From Cydia pomonella (lineage: Eukaryota; Arthropoda; Insecta; Lepidoptera; Tortricidae), in assembly GCF_033807575.1 (NCBI RefSeq), contig NC_084721.1, forward strand, positions 8,494,001-8,558,000: a stretch of DNA of 64,000 nt, in the 5' to 3' direction. The position numbers and the translations under genes were made by a program. Under the pieces are notes generated by a model. That model did not search any database and had not been told where the DNA came from. It worked only from the letters and a program-made list of their open reading frames with translations. This document shows, one piece after another, positions 33,860 to 44,263 of this stretch (position 1 is its first letter; each line of letters starts with the position of its first letter).

Positions 33860-36717
33860 TCAAGCTACTGGCTTAAAGGCATCCTTATCATCTATGAAAT
33901 CATTCACAGCATAATACGCCTTACTTAACAAAGAGCTCTTAACGTGTGACTTAAATTTGTTAAGAGGCAAATTCACTATATCAGTGGGAACTTTGTTATA
34001 AAAACGTGTACAGTTCCCGACGAAAGACGTACTAACCTTACGGAGGCGGTGGGCGGGCACAGCAAGTTTATGCTTGTTTCTAGTGTTATAGTTATGGATA
34101 TCACTGTTAAGCTTGAATTCGTTAATGTTTTTCCGAACATACATAATATTCTCAAGTATGTATTGAGATGCAACGGTAAGAATGCTTGCATCTTTAAATT
34201 TCTCTCTTAGGGATACTCGAGCGCCCAGTCCATAGATGGAACGTACAGCTCGCTTTTGCAGTACAAATATTGTCTGAATGTCTGCCGCTTTTCCCCACAA
34301 CAGAATTCCATACGACATAACACTATGGAAGTAACTAAAGTATACCAGCCTGGCCGTCTCTACATTTGTTAGCTGTCCGATTCTCCTCACTGCATAGGCT
34401 GCTGAACTAAGTTTGCCGGCTAAAGTGGCTATATGTGCATGCCATTGCAGTTTTGAGTCTAAAGTGACTCCCAGGAAAACAGTTCGATCTTCAAATTCCA
34501 GCGTATCACCTTTTATTTTAATCTTGCTGTTATTTACCTGCTTGACGTTAGGTAGCGTAAATTTGATGCATTTGGTTTTCTTTGCGTTCAAAAGCAAATT
34601 GTTTGCCGTAAACCAGTTTAATACGGTAGATAGCGCGTCATTAATGCTCTCGAATCTATTTTCCTTTCTGTTCACTTTAAATATAAGGGAAGTGTCATCT
34701 GCAAACAACACTATATCATGTCTTTCTTGCACAACTTTTGGTAGGTCATTGATGTATACCAAAAACAGGAAGGGACCAAGAATTGAACCTTGCGGCACTC
34801 CGAGGGCTACCGGGGACCCAGCCGATTGAGTTCCATTAATAACTACTCGCTGAGTTCTATTCGAAAGGTACGATGAGACAAGGTCAAGGGCACTAGCTTT
34901 TATCCCATAGTGGCTTAATTTTCTCTTTAAATTTTCGTGATCAACGCAATCAAATGCCTTCGACAGATCACAGAAAATTCCAATAGCATCTTGAGCTTTT
35001 TCCCAAGCGTCAAAGATGTGTTTTAGAAGTACCACACCGGCGTCAGTAGTTGATCGACCTCTGGTAAAACCAAATTGATTGCTATCAAGCAGTTTATTTC
35101 TGTTGAAATGTGACGATAGTTGATTTAGAATAAGTTTCTCGAACACTTTGCTTAATGCCGGTAGTATTGAAATAGGTCTAAAGTTTGTGGAGTCGGTTCT
35201 TGTTCCTGATTTAAACAACGGGATAATTTTGCTATGTTTCATAATATCTGGAAAAATTCCAGCATCAATGCATCTGTTGAAAATCTCAGCTAAGTATGGT
35301 GCAATCGATTCAATAATGGAATGTAATACTTTGACTGACAGACCCCATAGGTCTTCTGTTTTCTTTATATTTATTGACCTAAAAGTCTTAAGAACTATGT
35401 TCGGAGTGACATACGAAAATTTGAAAATTTCTGTACATTCCGCCACATTTGTCTTCAAAATTTCTTCAGCGACGTCTGGCGATGAATTAAGAGACTTTGT
35501 TGTTTCTACCAGTATATTCGAGAAAAACCGCTCAAAATGATCTGCCACTTCACGGTCAGAACTTACTAAAGTGTCAGCAATTCGTACGGTGTAGTGCGGA
35601 TCCTTCATCTTACGTTTTCCAGTTTCATTGCCGATTACTTGCCATACAGTTTTAACTTTATCACTAGAACTTAGGATCTTTTTGGACAAATAATCAGCTT
35701 TAGCGGCGACACACATCATCTTAAAAGATTTAGAAAAATTCTTAACGTACTCCAGAAATTCCGGCCTTTTATCAGTTGCTTTTAAATCATACAAGTCGTA
35801 TAGTCGGCGTCTTTTCTCGTGAATATCCGGCGTAGCCCAGTCGCAAAATTTAGTCTTGGCCTTGCCTTGCACCTTCTTCTGAATGAAACAGGCATCAAAT
35901 TCCGTTTTAATACAGTTAAACAACTCGGAACTCAAACAGTCAGGGTTATCCTGATTACATGAAAGACAACATAATTGTTTAGTGATTTTACGATTGAATA
36001 AATCTAGGCGCTTTTCGGAAATCGGCCTGCACATGGTATCTTGAGGAATTTCTTCAGTTTTCCCGCTGAAAGACGCTTTTAATCCACAGTGATCAGAACT
36101 TAGGTTGTTAATAACAGATTTACTAATCGCATCCTTGTTACTAAAGATGTTATCTATACATGTAGCACTGGTTGCTGTGATTCGAGTAGGCTCACAAAAT
36201 ACATTGACTAAATTGAAGGATTTAAAAGTATTTAATAACCTTCCACAAAATGGCGAATTTTCAAGTAAATTAATATTAAAATCGCCACACACAATTATAT
36301 TTTTCGGAGTTCTAAAAATACTACTAAGTACTTCATCTATGACCGATTCAAATAAGTTATAGTCCGCCGATGGGGGCCTGTACACGCATACAATTATAAA
36401 TTGTTCCAACTCAACACAGGAAAGTTCTATATGCCGTTCCACAGACATGTCAACAATGTCTCTACGTTCCTTACTTTTAAATTATGTTTCACCATTATCA
36501 ATGACCCGCCGCGATTGCAGGATTTCCTAAAAAAAGAACTTACTATATTATGATTATTGAAATTAAACATAAACTCATGACCTTTAAGCCAGTGTTCAGT
36601 AATACAGAGAACGTCAATATTATCTGACTGTAAAAACAAATCAATTTCAAGTTCCTTACAGGCAAATCCTTGGATATTTTGGTGAACTAAGTTCAATAAA
36701 TCGGTTTTACTAAACAT
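33860..36717 (-). CDS. LINE ORF2: endonuclease-reverse transcriptase (one frameshift)
   Basis: Frame 36717-36427 encodes the N-terminal part of an apurinic-like endonuclease (Q-N-I-Q-G, then T-E-H-W-L). A one-base shift around 36455-36475 then moves reading to the frame ending at 33860 (862 codons from its first Met). That frame continues the endonuclease (Y-R-P-P, G-D-F-N-I-N, S-D-H-C) and the reverse transcriptase (F-R-P-I-S, the L-S-K-A-F-D block, G-V-P-Q-G-S, catalytic F-A-D-D-T). It ends with a conserved C-terminal region (N-T-R-N-K-H, F-Y-N-K-V-P). About 950 codons in total is normal for CR1-type ORF2. The single frameshift makes this copy defective unless it is a sequencing error. Confidence 0.85.
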
Positions 36718-36840
36718 ACTAGCATCGCAGTGATCAATAGGAACGGAGCCGGCTGGTGCACACGTTGTCGTAGCGGTTAGTTTAAATTCAAATCTCCAGA
36801 CGGCTCCATCTCAAAACCTACGCTACCAAGGCGTAAAATA

Positions 36841-37668
36841 CTACTTAAGGCTATTAGACGCCGCGCTAGCCACGACGGGGTCTTCAATATTATATGCTAA
36901 CAGGTTAGCACACTCTACTAGACATCTTCTGGGTAGGTAGGTTCTTTTATGGGACATAACAAAATCTTGTATAAATTTATTCGTATCAAAATACGAAATC
37001 GTACTACTGTACAAGGAAAGGTTATACAATAAAGAATTGTAGTGAAATACCCTTTTATTGACCTTGCTCGACATTCTATATGGGAGCGCACAGATAATTA
37101 TTTTTGCAACCTCTCTCTGGTCAATCGCCGACAGCGTAGCGGATAATTTTAAAATATCTCGCTTAGTACAGTCTATACTATTCCCTAAGAAAACAATAAG
37201 CGTGGAGGCGCGGTCAAACTCGCCTGTAGAAATACATTCTATCAGTCGATCGGCGGAGGTCCCCGGGTGACAGTTGTTGAGGACGCCCTGCGACAAGCGC
37301 TCCGCCAGCAGCGCGCCAAGGCCGGAGCCCACCTCGTCAGAGTATAGGATGGTGCGGCGGGGGCCGCCGCGCGGGCTCGGGGCGCGGCGCGAGGGCGGCG
37401 CCCGAGCCGGGGCGGGCGGCGCGGGCGCGCGGCCTGCCGGGGAGCACGGCGGCGGGGCCGCCGGCTCCACGAGGCTCGGCGGCGGGGCCGCCGGCACCAC
37501 GAGGCTCGGCGGCGGGGCCGCCGGCACCACGAGGCTCGGCGGCGGGGCCGCCGGCACCACGAGGCTCGGCGGCGGGGCCGCCGGCACCACGAGGCTCGGC
37601 AGCGAGGCCGCCGGCTCCACGAAGGGCAGCGGCGTCGGAGCTGGCTCGACATAGGTCAGCAGCGACAA
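36841..37668 (-). CDS. LINE ORF1 with proline/alanine-rich repeats and an esterase-like region
   Basis: 275 codons on the minus strand. The first third is a repeated P-A-A-P-P-P-S-L-V-V unit from a 30-bp DNA repeat. The rest, from about R-R-T-I-L-Y-S-D, contains a Ser-Asp pair, a V-L-N-N-C-H-P-G-T block and L-I-V-F-L-G-N-S-I-D. This layout resembles the SGNH/GDSL-esterase-like domains described in CR1-clade ORF1 proteins; assignment is from layout, not a clear catalytic triad. The stop is 123 bp upstream of ORF2. The frame may continue upstream of the Met. Confidence 0.6.
   Translation of the reverse strand: MSLLTYVEPAPTPLPFVEPAASLPSLVVPAAPPPSLVVPAAPPPSLVVPAAPPPSLVVPAAPPPSLVEPAAPPPCSPAGRAPAPPAPARAPPSRRAPSPRGGPRRTILYSDEVGSGLGALLAERLSQGVLNNCHPGTSADRLIECISTGEFDRASTLIVFLGNSIDCTKRDILKLSATLSAIDQREVAKIIICALPYRMSSKVNKRVFHYNSLLYNLSLYSSTISYFDTNKFIQDFVMSHKRTYLPRRCLVECANLLAYNIEDPVVASAASNSLK
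37451..37630. repeat. Six copies of a 30-bp GC-rich tandem repeat
   Basis: The unit is GAGGCTCGGCGGCGGGGCCG plus CCGGCACCAC. Copies at 37481-37600 are almost identical, those at each end are variants, and weaker copies continue to about 37715. The three long frames in other registers here are artefacts of the repeat. Confidence 0.9.
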
Positions 37669-37739
37669 AGCCAGCTTGACAAGGCTCGGCGGCGACGGAG
37701 CCAGCTCGACAAGGCACGATCAATTCAAGGGTTCTTTAT

Positions 37740-38250
37740 TTCGTTGGTTTCTTAAATAACTCGTAAACGGTGGACCATTGCATGATCCTAGCGAAGTGTT
37801 AATATATTTTTGGCTCATATAAACATTGCTGCGTCATACTTTACAAATTATTTACGAAAAACAAAAAAAAAAAAAGGAAATTTAGAATTGATTATAATAA
37901 ATTTTCCCTCTTTAATATCTTTTTGTTCTTGCGAAAAGTGTACGTAATATTTTTTATAGAAATTCTTGTGTATATTATTTACGTTATATAATTTAATCTT
38001 TTTTTGCTATTGGCCACTGTTTACGAGTTATTTCCGAAAAACTAAATAAAGGACCTTAGAATTGATTATAATTAACTTCCCGCGTTAATATATCTGAATA
38101 TTGATGCTAGCGAAAAATCTTTCTTGTAGGCAACTTATGCAGATTACTTATGTAGAAGAAAATTTTTTTCTATGCGCCACCGTTTAAGAGTTATTTACTA
38201 AAAAAAACTAAAAAAGGAACCTTTAACCTGTAATTTTCCCACAGAAATCA
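37740..38250. repeat. Three degenerate tandem repeats of about 180 bp
   Basis: Each unit contains a TTTACGAGTTATTT-like block (ACAAATTATTTACG at 37843, TTTACGAGTTATTTCCG at 38019, TTTAAGAGTTATTTACT at 38181) followed by an A-rich run. In the first two, AGAATTGATTATAAT and GCGAAAA follow. Non-coding, at the 5' side of the LINE. Confidence 0.5.
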
Positions 38251-39364
38251 TTATCCCAAGGTTTTATATTATTTTGGATGATAGTTCGTATTCGTAAACT
38301 AGTTAAAGTTATGGATATGGCGAAATCGATTTTTTATGAAATTGTGACGTATAAATAACAGTTGCACTGCTTATGCTATCAAAATCGTTGAAGATTTGTC
38401 TTGGTCTAACTCTGTCTCTCTTAGTATGGGTTCTTAGTGACAAAAAGAGGTCGAACCTTACTTTTCTTGAATAAAGCATGAAACTTGGCACAGTGGTTCC
38501 TTATAGCAAAGTAAGCCGATTTAGATCGGGAGACATCGGGAGAATTTATTTCCGGTATAAAAAACGGCATTTTGTAAAAAAAAAAAAAATTTTTTCGACT
38601 GTTTTTTTTTCATTGTAAAAATTAAACTGCTTAGTTTTTTTACATACAAAATGATTATAAAGACTATGTAATGCAGATTGAAAAAAACATAATATATCTT
38701 ATGTCTACTGAAAGTAAGTCGCCTAAAAAAATACGTCTCGCGCCGGTGAATACCTCTTTACCGACATCGGCCTCTATTTCAACAATATACGAAGTACATA
38801 CACCGGAGACCGATTAAATGTGTTGTTTATGTGGATTCTAAAATAAAGAATTAAAAAAACGTAGGTAAATAATATGTAATAAGAAAAAAAAGGTCTCGTT
38901 TAGAGAAAAAAGGATCCTTGGAAAGATTGCTGCTAACTTCTTGGAGCCCCGCATTTGCATAGATGCATATAGTTAGCAAAGAGCATATAATCACTACGTT
39001 TTAATAGTTAGTAAATGCCACTCTATGGTCCATTTTCACAAAGAATACGAAGCAAACTTTAAGTATTATTCAATCTATTACATGATACTACAGTTTAATT
39101 TTAAGTTTTATGTGTCAAGGCATGTCCTTTCAGCCTTTCACAGACACATGAATGGGTACAGTTCAAAAGTCCTTATTCATGCAGTTCCCTCGCGTTTTTC
39201 TTCCGGTTTGCTTTTGAATCTGGTCCGCTTCGACCATATTCTGGCCACAGTAGGATTGGCAGACTAGTGTGGTATGAAGTCCAGTCATCTGCTTCTTATT
39301 TCCATTTCCAAGAAGGGCTAAATTTCACGAGGAACTAACTGACCCCAAACACGAATTCTTCAGT

Positions 39365-39480
39365 ACAAAACTTTGTGGCAGTCAAAGTGGCCAAATAGTT
39401 CGGTACACTATACTAAATATATGGTGTACCGAACTATTTGGCTACTTTGGTTGCTACAAAGTATTTGACGCTGACTGTAC
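39365..39480. mobile_element. Fold-back MITE
   Basis: CAAAGTGGCCAAATAGTTCG and GTACAC on the left pair with GTGTACCGAACTATTTGGCT and ACTTTGG on the right across an AT-rich loop. The right end runs into GACGCTGACTGTAC. Confidence 0.65.
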
Positions 39481-40599
39481 ACTGCGCGCAATATGCTCAT
39501 ATAGGGTAAGTATACATTCTGGCATTTATTAAATACTGAGCACGGCTTCTAACAAACTTTTGGGGAATGGTTTTGGCCACACTCCATATTACTATATATT
39601 ATTATTAAATTTTTACTCCATATTGTGTGAGCTTCGATATTTGTAGTGATACTTGCATGGCTGTTCAGCCAGTTTAGGTTCCACGCTTCGAACTCACATT
39701 TTCTACTCCTTCCATTAAAAATATAACAGAGTTTAATTAGTTTACAGAATAGATAAAATAATTTGTCGCCTGAAAATAGAATTCCCTGACCTATTCTGGA
39801 TGCAATGGAGTGTCATGTAATAGAACTCTAATATTCGATTTAATATAATATAAGCGATAAAAATACAAGACTATATTGTCAAACTTATTAGGGTGACTGA
39901 TGTCATGTCGGCACGATATTAATCGATCTTACTTCTTATTACGTGCTTAATGTAAAAGTAACTTAATCTAAATAGGTATGTCTTTATTTCGGCATGTTTA
40001 ATGTGGTCGACGTAATGAGAGCTATTATATAATAAATAATTGACAAAATGTAAATCCAAAGTCCTTAAAACATTAGAGACCCATATTTATACATAATATT
40101 TTATTACTGAAACGTGGCTTCAAAATATTTATATATATGTAATCGATTCTACATAGGTTGGACACACATATTCGTCCGTAGGACAAGGCGGCAAATTTGA
40201 AAAATTTAGCTGCAATCACAGATCTACGATGATGCTGACGCTTAAGAGGCTGTCAACACCCAATGTCCTTGAAATTCATGTTACTTAAACAGTTTTTTAA
40301 GAAAGATTATTTGTTTTAGTCAAGTAAGAAAAATATATGTTCATATTAATTATATTTCAAAGACCGTGGTTGTACTCGATACATGATTGAACGAAATCGG
40401 CTCGATAGAAAATAATTGCAAAGATTGGTCTTAAAATCACAATTAAACGGTTCTATGTCTTTATTGTTTTGACTTATGGGTCTACAATTAAAATCACAAT
40501 TTCAAAACATTTATATCTAAACCGTGATTGAGTAAAATATTACACTAATAATCCACTTTTTTTTATTTAAATATTTCTCTTATTATTCCCTTGCCCAGG

Positions 40600-40800
40600 C
40601 CCAGTAACATGCGACAGTGCTATCTCATTTACTCCGATAGAAATAGACAGTGTGCGCGCTTTAGGTATTGACAGCCTCTTAAAGTTAGCTGAAGTATGCA
40701 AAAGGGAAGCCATCATGTATATGAACATCCCATGAGTGCAAAAGAGGCAAACTACAAATGAAAAAACCTGACCAATGACCATTTTTGAGGTCGACAGTAG
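40600..40800 (-). repeat. Interspersed repeat, inverted relative of 18690-18860
   Basis: The minus strand shows TTTTGCACTCATGGGATG, TTCATATACATGATGGCTTC and CCTTTTGCATACTTC, matching the copy at 18.7 kb. Confidence 0.5.
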
Positions 40801-41790
40801 TCGCCAACGGCCGACATTTGTGATTTATTCATTTACAAAGACATGGAATCGTAACACCTATATTTTTAAATTAAGTAAAAAATATAAATCAATCGGAGAG
40901 GAAACTATTAAAAGCGTATTGCAGTCAAACTAGTGTCGTGTTGTTTAATAGGTAATTATGATATTCCAGGCGAAATATTCGAATCAATAGGTACCTATTT
41001 TGTTAAATTAAGAGCATAAGAAGCATTAATATAATCAGAATAGTCTAAGAAGCCGGTTAACATAGTTAAAAAAAAATTATTTCGTTTTGTGGTAATATTT
41101 TATCATTTTATTCAATAATCAAGATTATTTTGTGTAAAAATCTTAATGGTTACGCTACGCCCATGGATGGACCCACTTTCCGATTTCCAATTGAGCTGAA
41201 ACTTTTCAGTCTACGGACCGGGCTCGGTCTATAAACATCGCTAGCTCGTAAAAGTTTTTGCTATAAAAAATATGCATTATTGTTGTGTCTCTGGTGTACA
41301 AAAAAATGGCATTTCATTTCACAGGTATGCCAATGTTTTTAAGATTTTGAACAAAATTAAGAGTTAAATTAAATTAAGCAGCGCTCGAAACTCGTTGACG
41401 TCTTATAAGAAAGTCTCTTTCTATCGCACTGCATCCGTATAGCTCCTTTCTTATTATTTATTTATTATTTATTCTTGTCTTTCATTATGTGACATTCCTA
41501 AGTGTGAATATAAGATAATATGTCTGTGCTCCAGAGGGACAAGCGCCCTAGTTAAAAACTGTAATGATAGGTGTACCGGTCCACGACCCTGGATATCTGT
41601 CTCGCTCTTACTTATAGCTGGGATTTTGACGGACGTCCGGCGGACCATCTTCCTCACAATCGACCAGGATCGCGATCCAATACACTGATCTGAGATCAGT
41701 GATCTCTAACAGCTTTTAGAACTAAATTAAGTGACGTTGTTGTAAGCGTTTTACACGAGAAAAAAAACTTATAGTTTTCTTGGGCAATTA

Positions 41791-41816
41791 TATATATATA
41801 TATATATAATTATAGT
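41791..41816. repeat. TA microsatellite
   Basis: Uninterrupted TA dinucleotides, about 12 units. Confidence 0.8.
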
Positions 41817-42357
41817 CCTCATCGTTTTCGATAACAGCGACCCTAAATAAACATTATGGATGTTGTCTAGCGTGAGGCCTAATGTGACTGGCCAGGCCGA
41901 ACTTCCTCTTAAATACTCTATTGCACGCGTGACAATAAAGTTGACCAGCTGCGTGCGTGTGGAGTATGATTCTTTCTTACTATGCACGAATGAGAAAAGA
42001 TCCTGTCCTAACTATAGATTCCAAATTTCCAACTTATCCTAATATTCCACATAAATATGACTATGGTCACCCTAATTAGAACGAGATGCAGGGCTCTGGT
42101 TTGACTTCTCACGTGGACACACTTTTTGGGCAGTGTACTCTATCCACCTTATTATCTACGTCCGTGGAGCTAATAGAGCTAGCGTGCTTTATTGTTGCTT
42201 GACATTGACAGAAGCTTTATTCATTCCTTTCATTCATTCAATGAGCTGCGGTGATTAACGTGTTGTGTTGTGTATTTGTCGTATTTGAAACATTAGTATT
42301 ATTTTTAAGTCAGAAACTACCACGTTTACTTTTTAGAAGAATAAATTATAAACTACA

Positions 42358-43185
42358 ATGCCGTACGCCAACCAGCCATCGGTGCATATCACTGAACTAA
42401 CAGACGATAATGTGAAATTCGTTGTCGAGGATACCGAGCTAAGTGTCGCCAATAGTATGCGTCGTGTATTTATTGCAGAGACGCCGACGATGGCCATCGA
42501 TTGGGTTCAATTAGAAGCTAATTCCACTGTACTTAGTGATGAGTTTCTCGCACATCGCGTGGGTCTCATACCGCTAATATCTGATGACGTTGTCGACAAA
42601 ATTCGGTACTCCAGAGATTGTATGTGTGCTGATTTCTGCTCAGAGTGTAGTGTTGAATTTACGTTAGACGTAAAATGCACGGATGACCAAACGCGACATG
42701 TGACGACAGCTGACTTGAAGTCCAGCGACCCGCGCGTGGTGCCCGTGACTTCACGTCACCGTGACGAAGACCAGGCAGACTATGGTGAGGCTGATGAAAT
42801 TTTGATTATAAAGTTACGAAAAGGACAAGAACTAAAGTTACGAGCATACGCCAAGAAAGGATTCGGGAAGGAGCATGCAAAGTGGAACCCGACAGCAGGT
42901 GTATGTTTTGAATATGACCCTGACAATATCATGAGACACACCCTGTACCCCAAGCCAGACGAGTGGCCAAAGAGTGAGCACACTGAGTTAGACGAAGACC
43001 AGTATGAAGCAGAGTTCAACTGGGAAGCTAAACCTAACAAATTTTTCTACAATGTTGAATCATCGGGAGCACTGAAGCCGGAAAATATTGTCCTAATGGG
43101 TATAGTGGTGTTAAAGAACAAACTTTTAAATCTTCAAATGCAGTTGGCACAAGAAGCCCAAAATGATGCTTTAGCTATTAATTAA
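42358..43185 (+). CDS. Polr2C: DNA-directed RNA polymerase II subunit RPB3, 275 aa
   Basis: RPB3 is the alpha-like subunit that pairs with RPB11 to nucleate RNA polymerase II assembly in the nucleus. The protein begins with the family's S-V-H-I-T-E-L-T-D-D-N-V-K-F segment and has the alpha-motif region A-N-S-M-R-R-V-F-I-A-E-T-P-T-M-A-I-D. It carries the RPB3 zinc-binding cysteines C-x-C-x3-C-x2-C at residues 88, 90, 94 and 97, and ends with a C-terminal helix typical of the family. Length matches the family (about 275). The coding region is a single exon. The start codon has a favourable context (ACAATG), and 5' of it lies AT-rich leader with no upstream in-frame coding similarity. AATAAA at 43522-43527 is the likely poly(A) signal. 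It is transcribed towards gene C, about 1.1 kb downstream. Confidence 0.97.
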   Translation: MPYANQPSVHITELTDDNVKFVVEDTELSVANSMRRVFIAETPTMAIDWVQLEANSTVLSDEFLAHRVGLIPLISDDVVDKIRYSRDCMCADFCSECSVEFTLDVKCTDDQTRHVTTADLKSSDPRVVPVTSRHRDEDQADYGEADEILIIKLRKGQELKLRAYAKKGFGKEHAKWNPTAGVCFEYDPDNIMRHTLYPKPDEWPKSEHTELDEDQYEAEFNWEAKPNKFFYNVESSGALKPENIVLMGIVVLKNKLLNLQMQLAQEAQNDALAIN

Positions 43186-43521
43186 TTAATTAAATTATGA
43201 ATTTTTAGTATTAAATCAAGTAAATTTTATAGTTTCATTTCACTAATACCAACTATGATGTGTATACACTTTCATGTTTCTTTAATACATACATCTTCTT
43301 TAGGTGGTGTGTTACTCCTTAAATATTTCTTCATTTTGCTCACTGATCCGACACTTCCACTTCAGTATTTTATGGGTGAATGTCTAACTTGAGTGTTGCA
43401 TGTTCTTTTATGCAACCGAAACATTTAATTACCACGGCTGTGCAGTATAACATCAGAAACTTGTTTTATGATGATCACTTGTGAATGTGTTGCCTTGTTT
43501 TTTATTAAAGTAGAACAATTA

Positions 43522-43527
43522 AATAAA
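43522..43527 (+). terminator. Likely poly(A) signal of RPB3
   Basis: AATAAA about 340 nt after the stop codon. Confidence 0.6.
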
Positions 43528-44263
43528 ACCAATTTGTATTTCCATTTGTTGTTTTGCTCCACTTGAGTTGATACAATGCAAATTGCATTTGAGAAATTAT
43601 TCACAAAGATGGGACATAAGCAAACTATTTTCTACTTTACCTTTAGTCTATTATTATTTATGATGTAATATGTCACACTGACATAATTTTCATTCTATCA
43701 GTTATCCAACAGTTATCACTTTCTAAGCAAAATAATCATAATCTAAATTTACAGTGTTCATGTTAAATCGAAACAGCAGAACAAAAACAATGGTATAGTA
43801 ATGTAAATAGTATTATAGTAGTATGAGTAGCAGGCCATTGATAATTTACTTTGCAAATGGTAATGTGAGGGCATAGGAACATATATAAAAGTCTTGGGGT
43901 CTCTTCCGTTGACCAGCAGGATGCCCACCATACCTCATTCACAACAGGTATGCCATCACTGGTGTACAATTAAAGTGTCTACTTACTATGTGACCAAAGA
44001 AAAGCAAAGGTCTCAGCTTGGGCTAAAAGCTTGGGCTTTAAAAGATGTTCAATTCTACAGGTCGCATTTCTCAACTGATTCTCTTAAAATTTTGTAAGTG
44101 GGTCCTATAACACCTATTTAAAAAAAATTTTGCTGACTCAGTATTTAGATTATTTTCAAAAGCTTAGAGCCACTGGTTTAACACCTATGTACAAGTGTTT
44201 ACCATATAGTCATGCTTGAATTACTAATTAATATAATAAACATTTTAGGAGGACTATGAAAAA

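Larger units (their letters stand above)
32850..37735 (-). mobile_element. Nearly complete two-ORF CR1-like LINE
   Basis: Minus-strand order: ORF1 (about 37730-36841), ORF2 (36717-33860, one frameshift), a 3' UTR of about 1 kb, and a tandem TTTGATA tail (plus-strand 32852-32876). The proteins are described separately. No target duplication was identified, so the 5' limit is approximate. It is the least decayed element in the window. Confidence 0.8.
38250..42240. other. AT-rich intergenic stretch without a recognisable gene
   Basis: No coding frame with family resemblance is visible. It contains a fold-back element at 39365-39480, the repeat at 40600-40800, and a TA microsatellite at 41791-41816. 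The rest is unassigned. Confidence 0.5.

Noticed and set aside
35148..35540. 130-codon plus-strand frame within the CR1-like LINE
   Set aside because: Antisense to ORF2 reverse transcriptase; no independent support.
37242..37723. Three long overlapping frames rich in R, A, G or P
   Set aside because: All are other registers of the 30-bp GC-rich tandem repeat in LINE ORF1; only the minus frame 37668-36841 continues into non-repeat coding sequence.
44256..44258. Upstream ATG in front of gene C
   Set aside because: Out of frame with the conserved coding sequence; the ATG at 44264 is in frame with the T-P-L-C segment that aligns to T-P-C in A and B.
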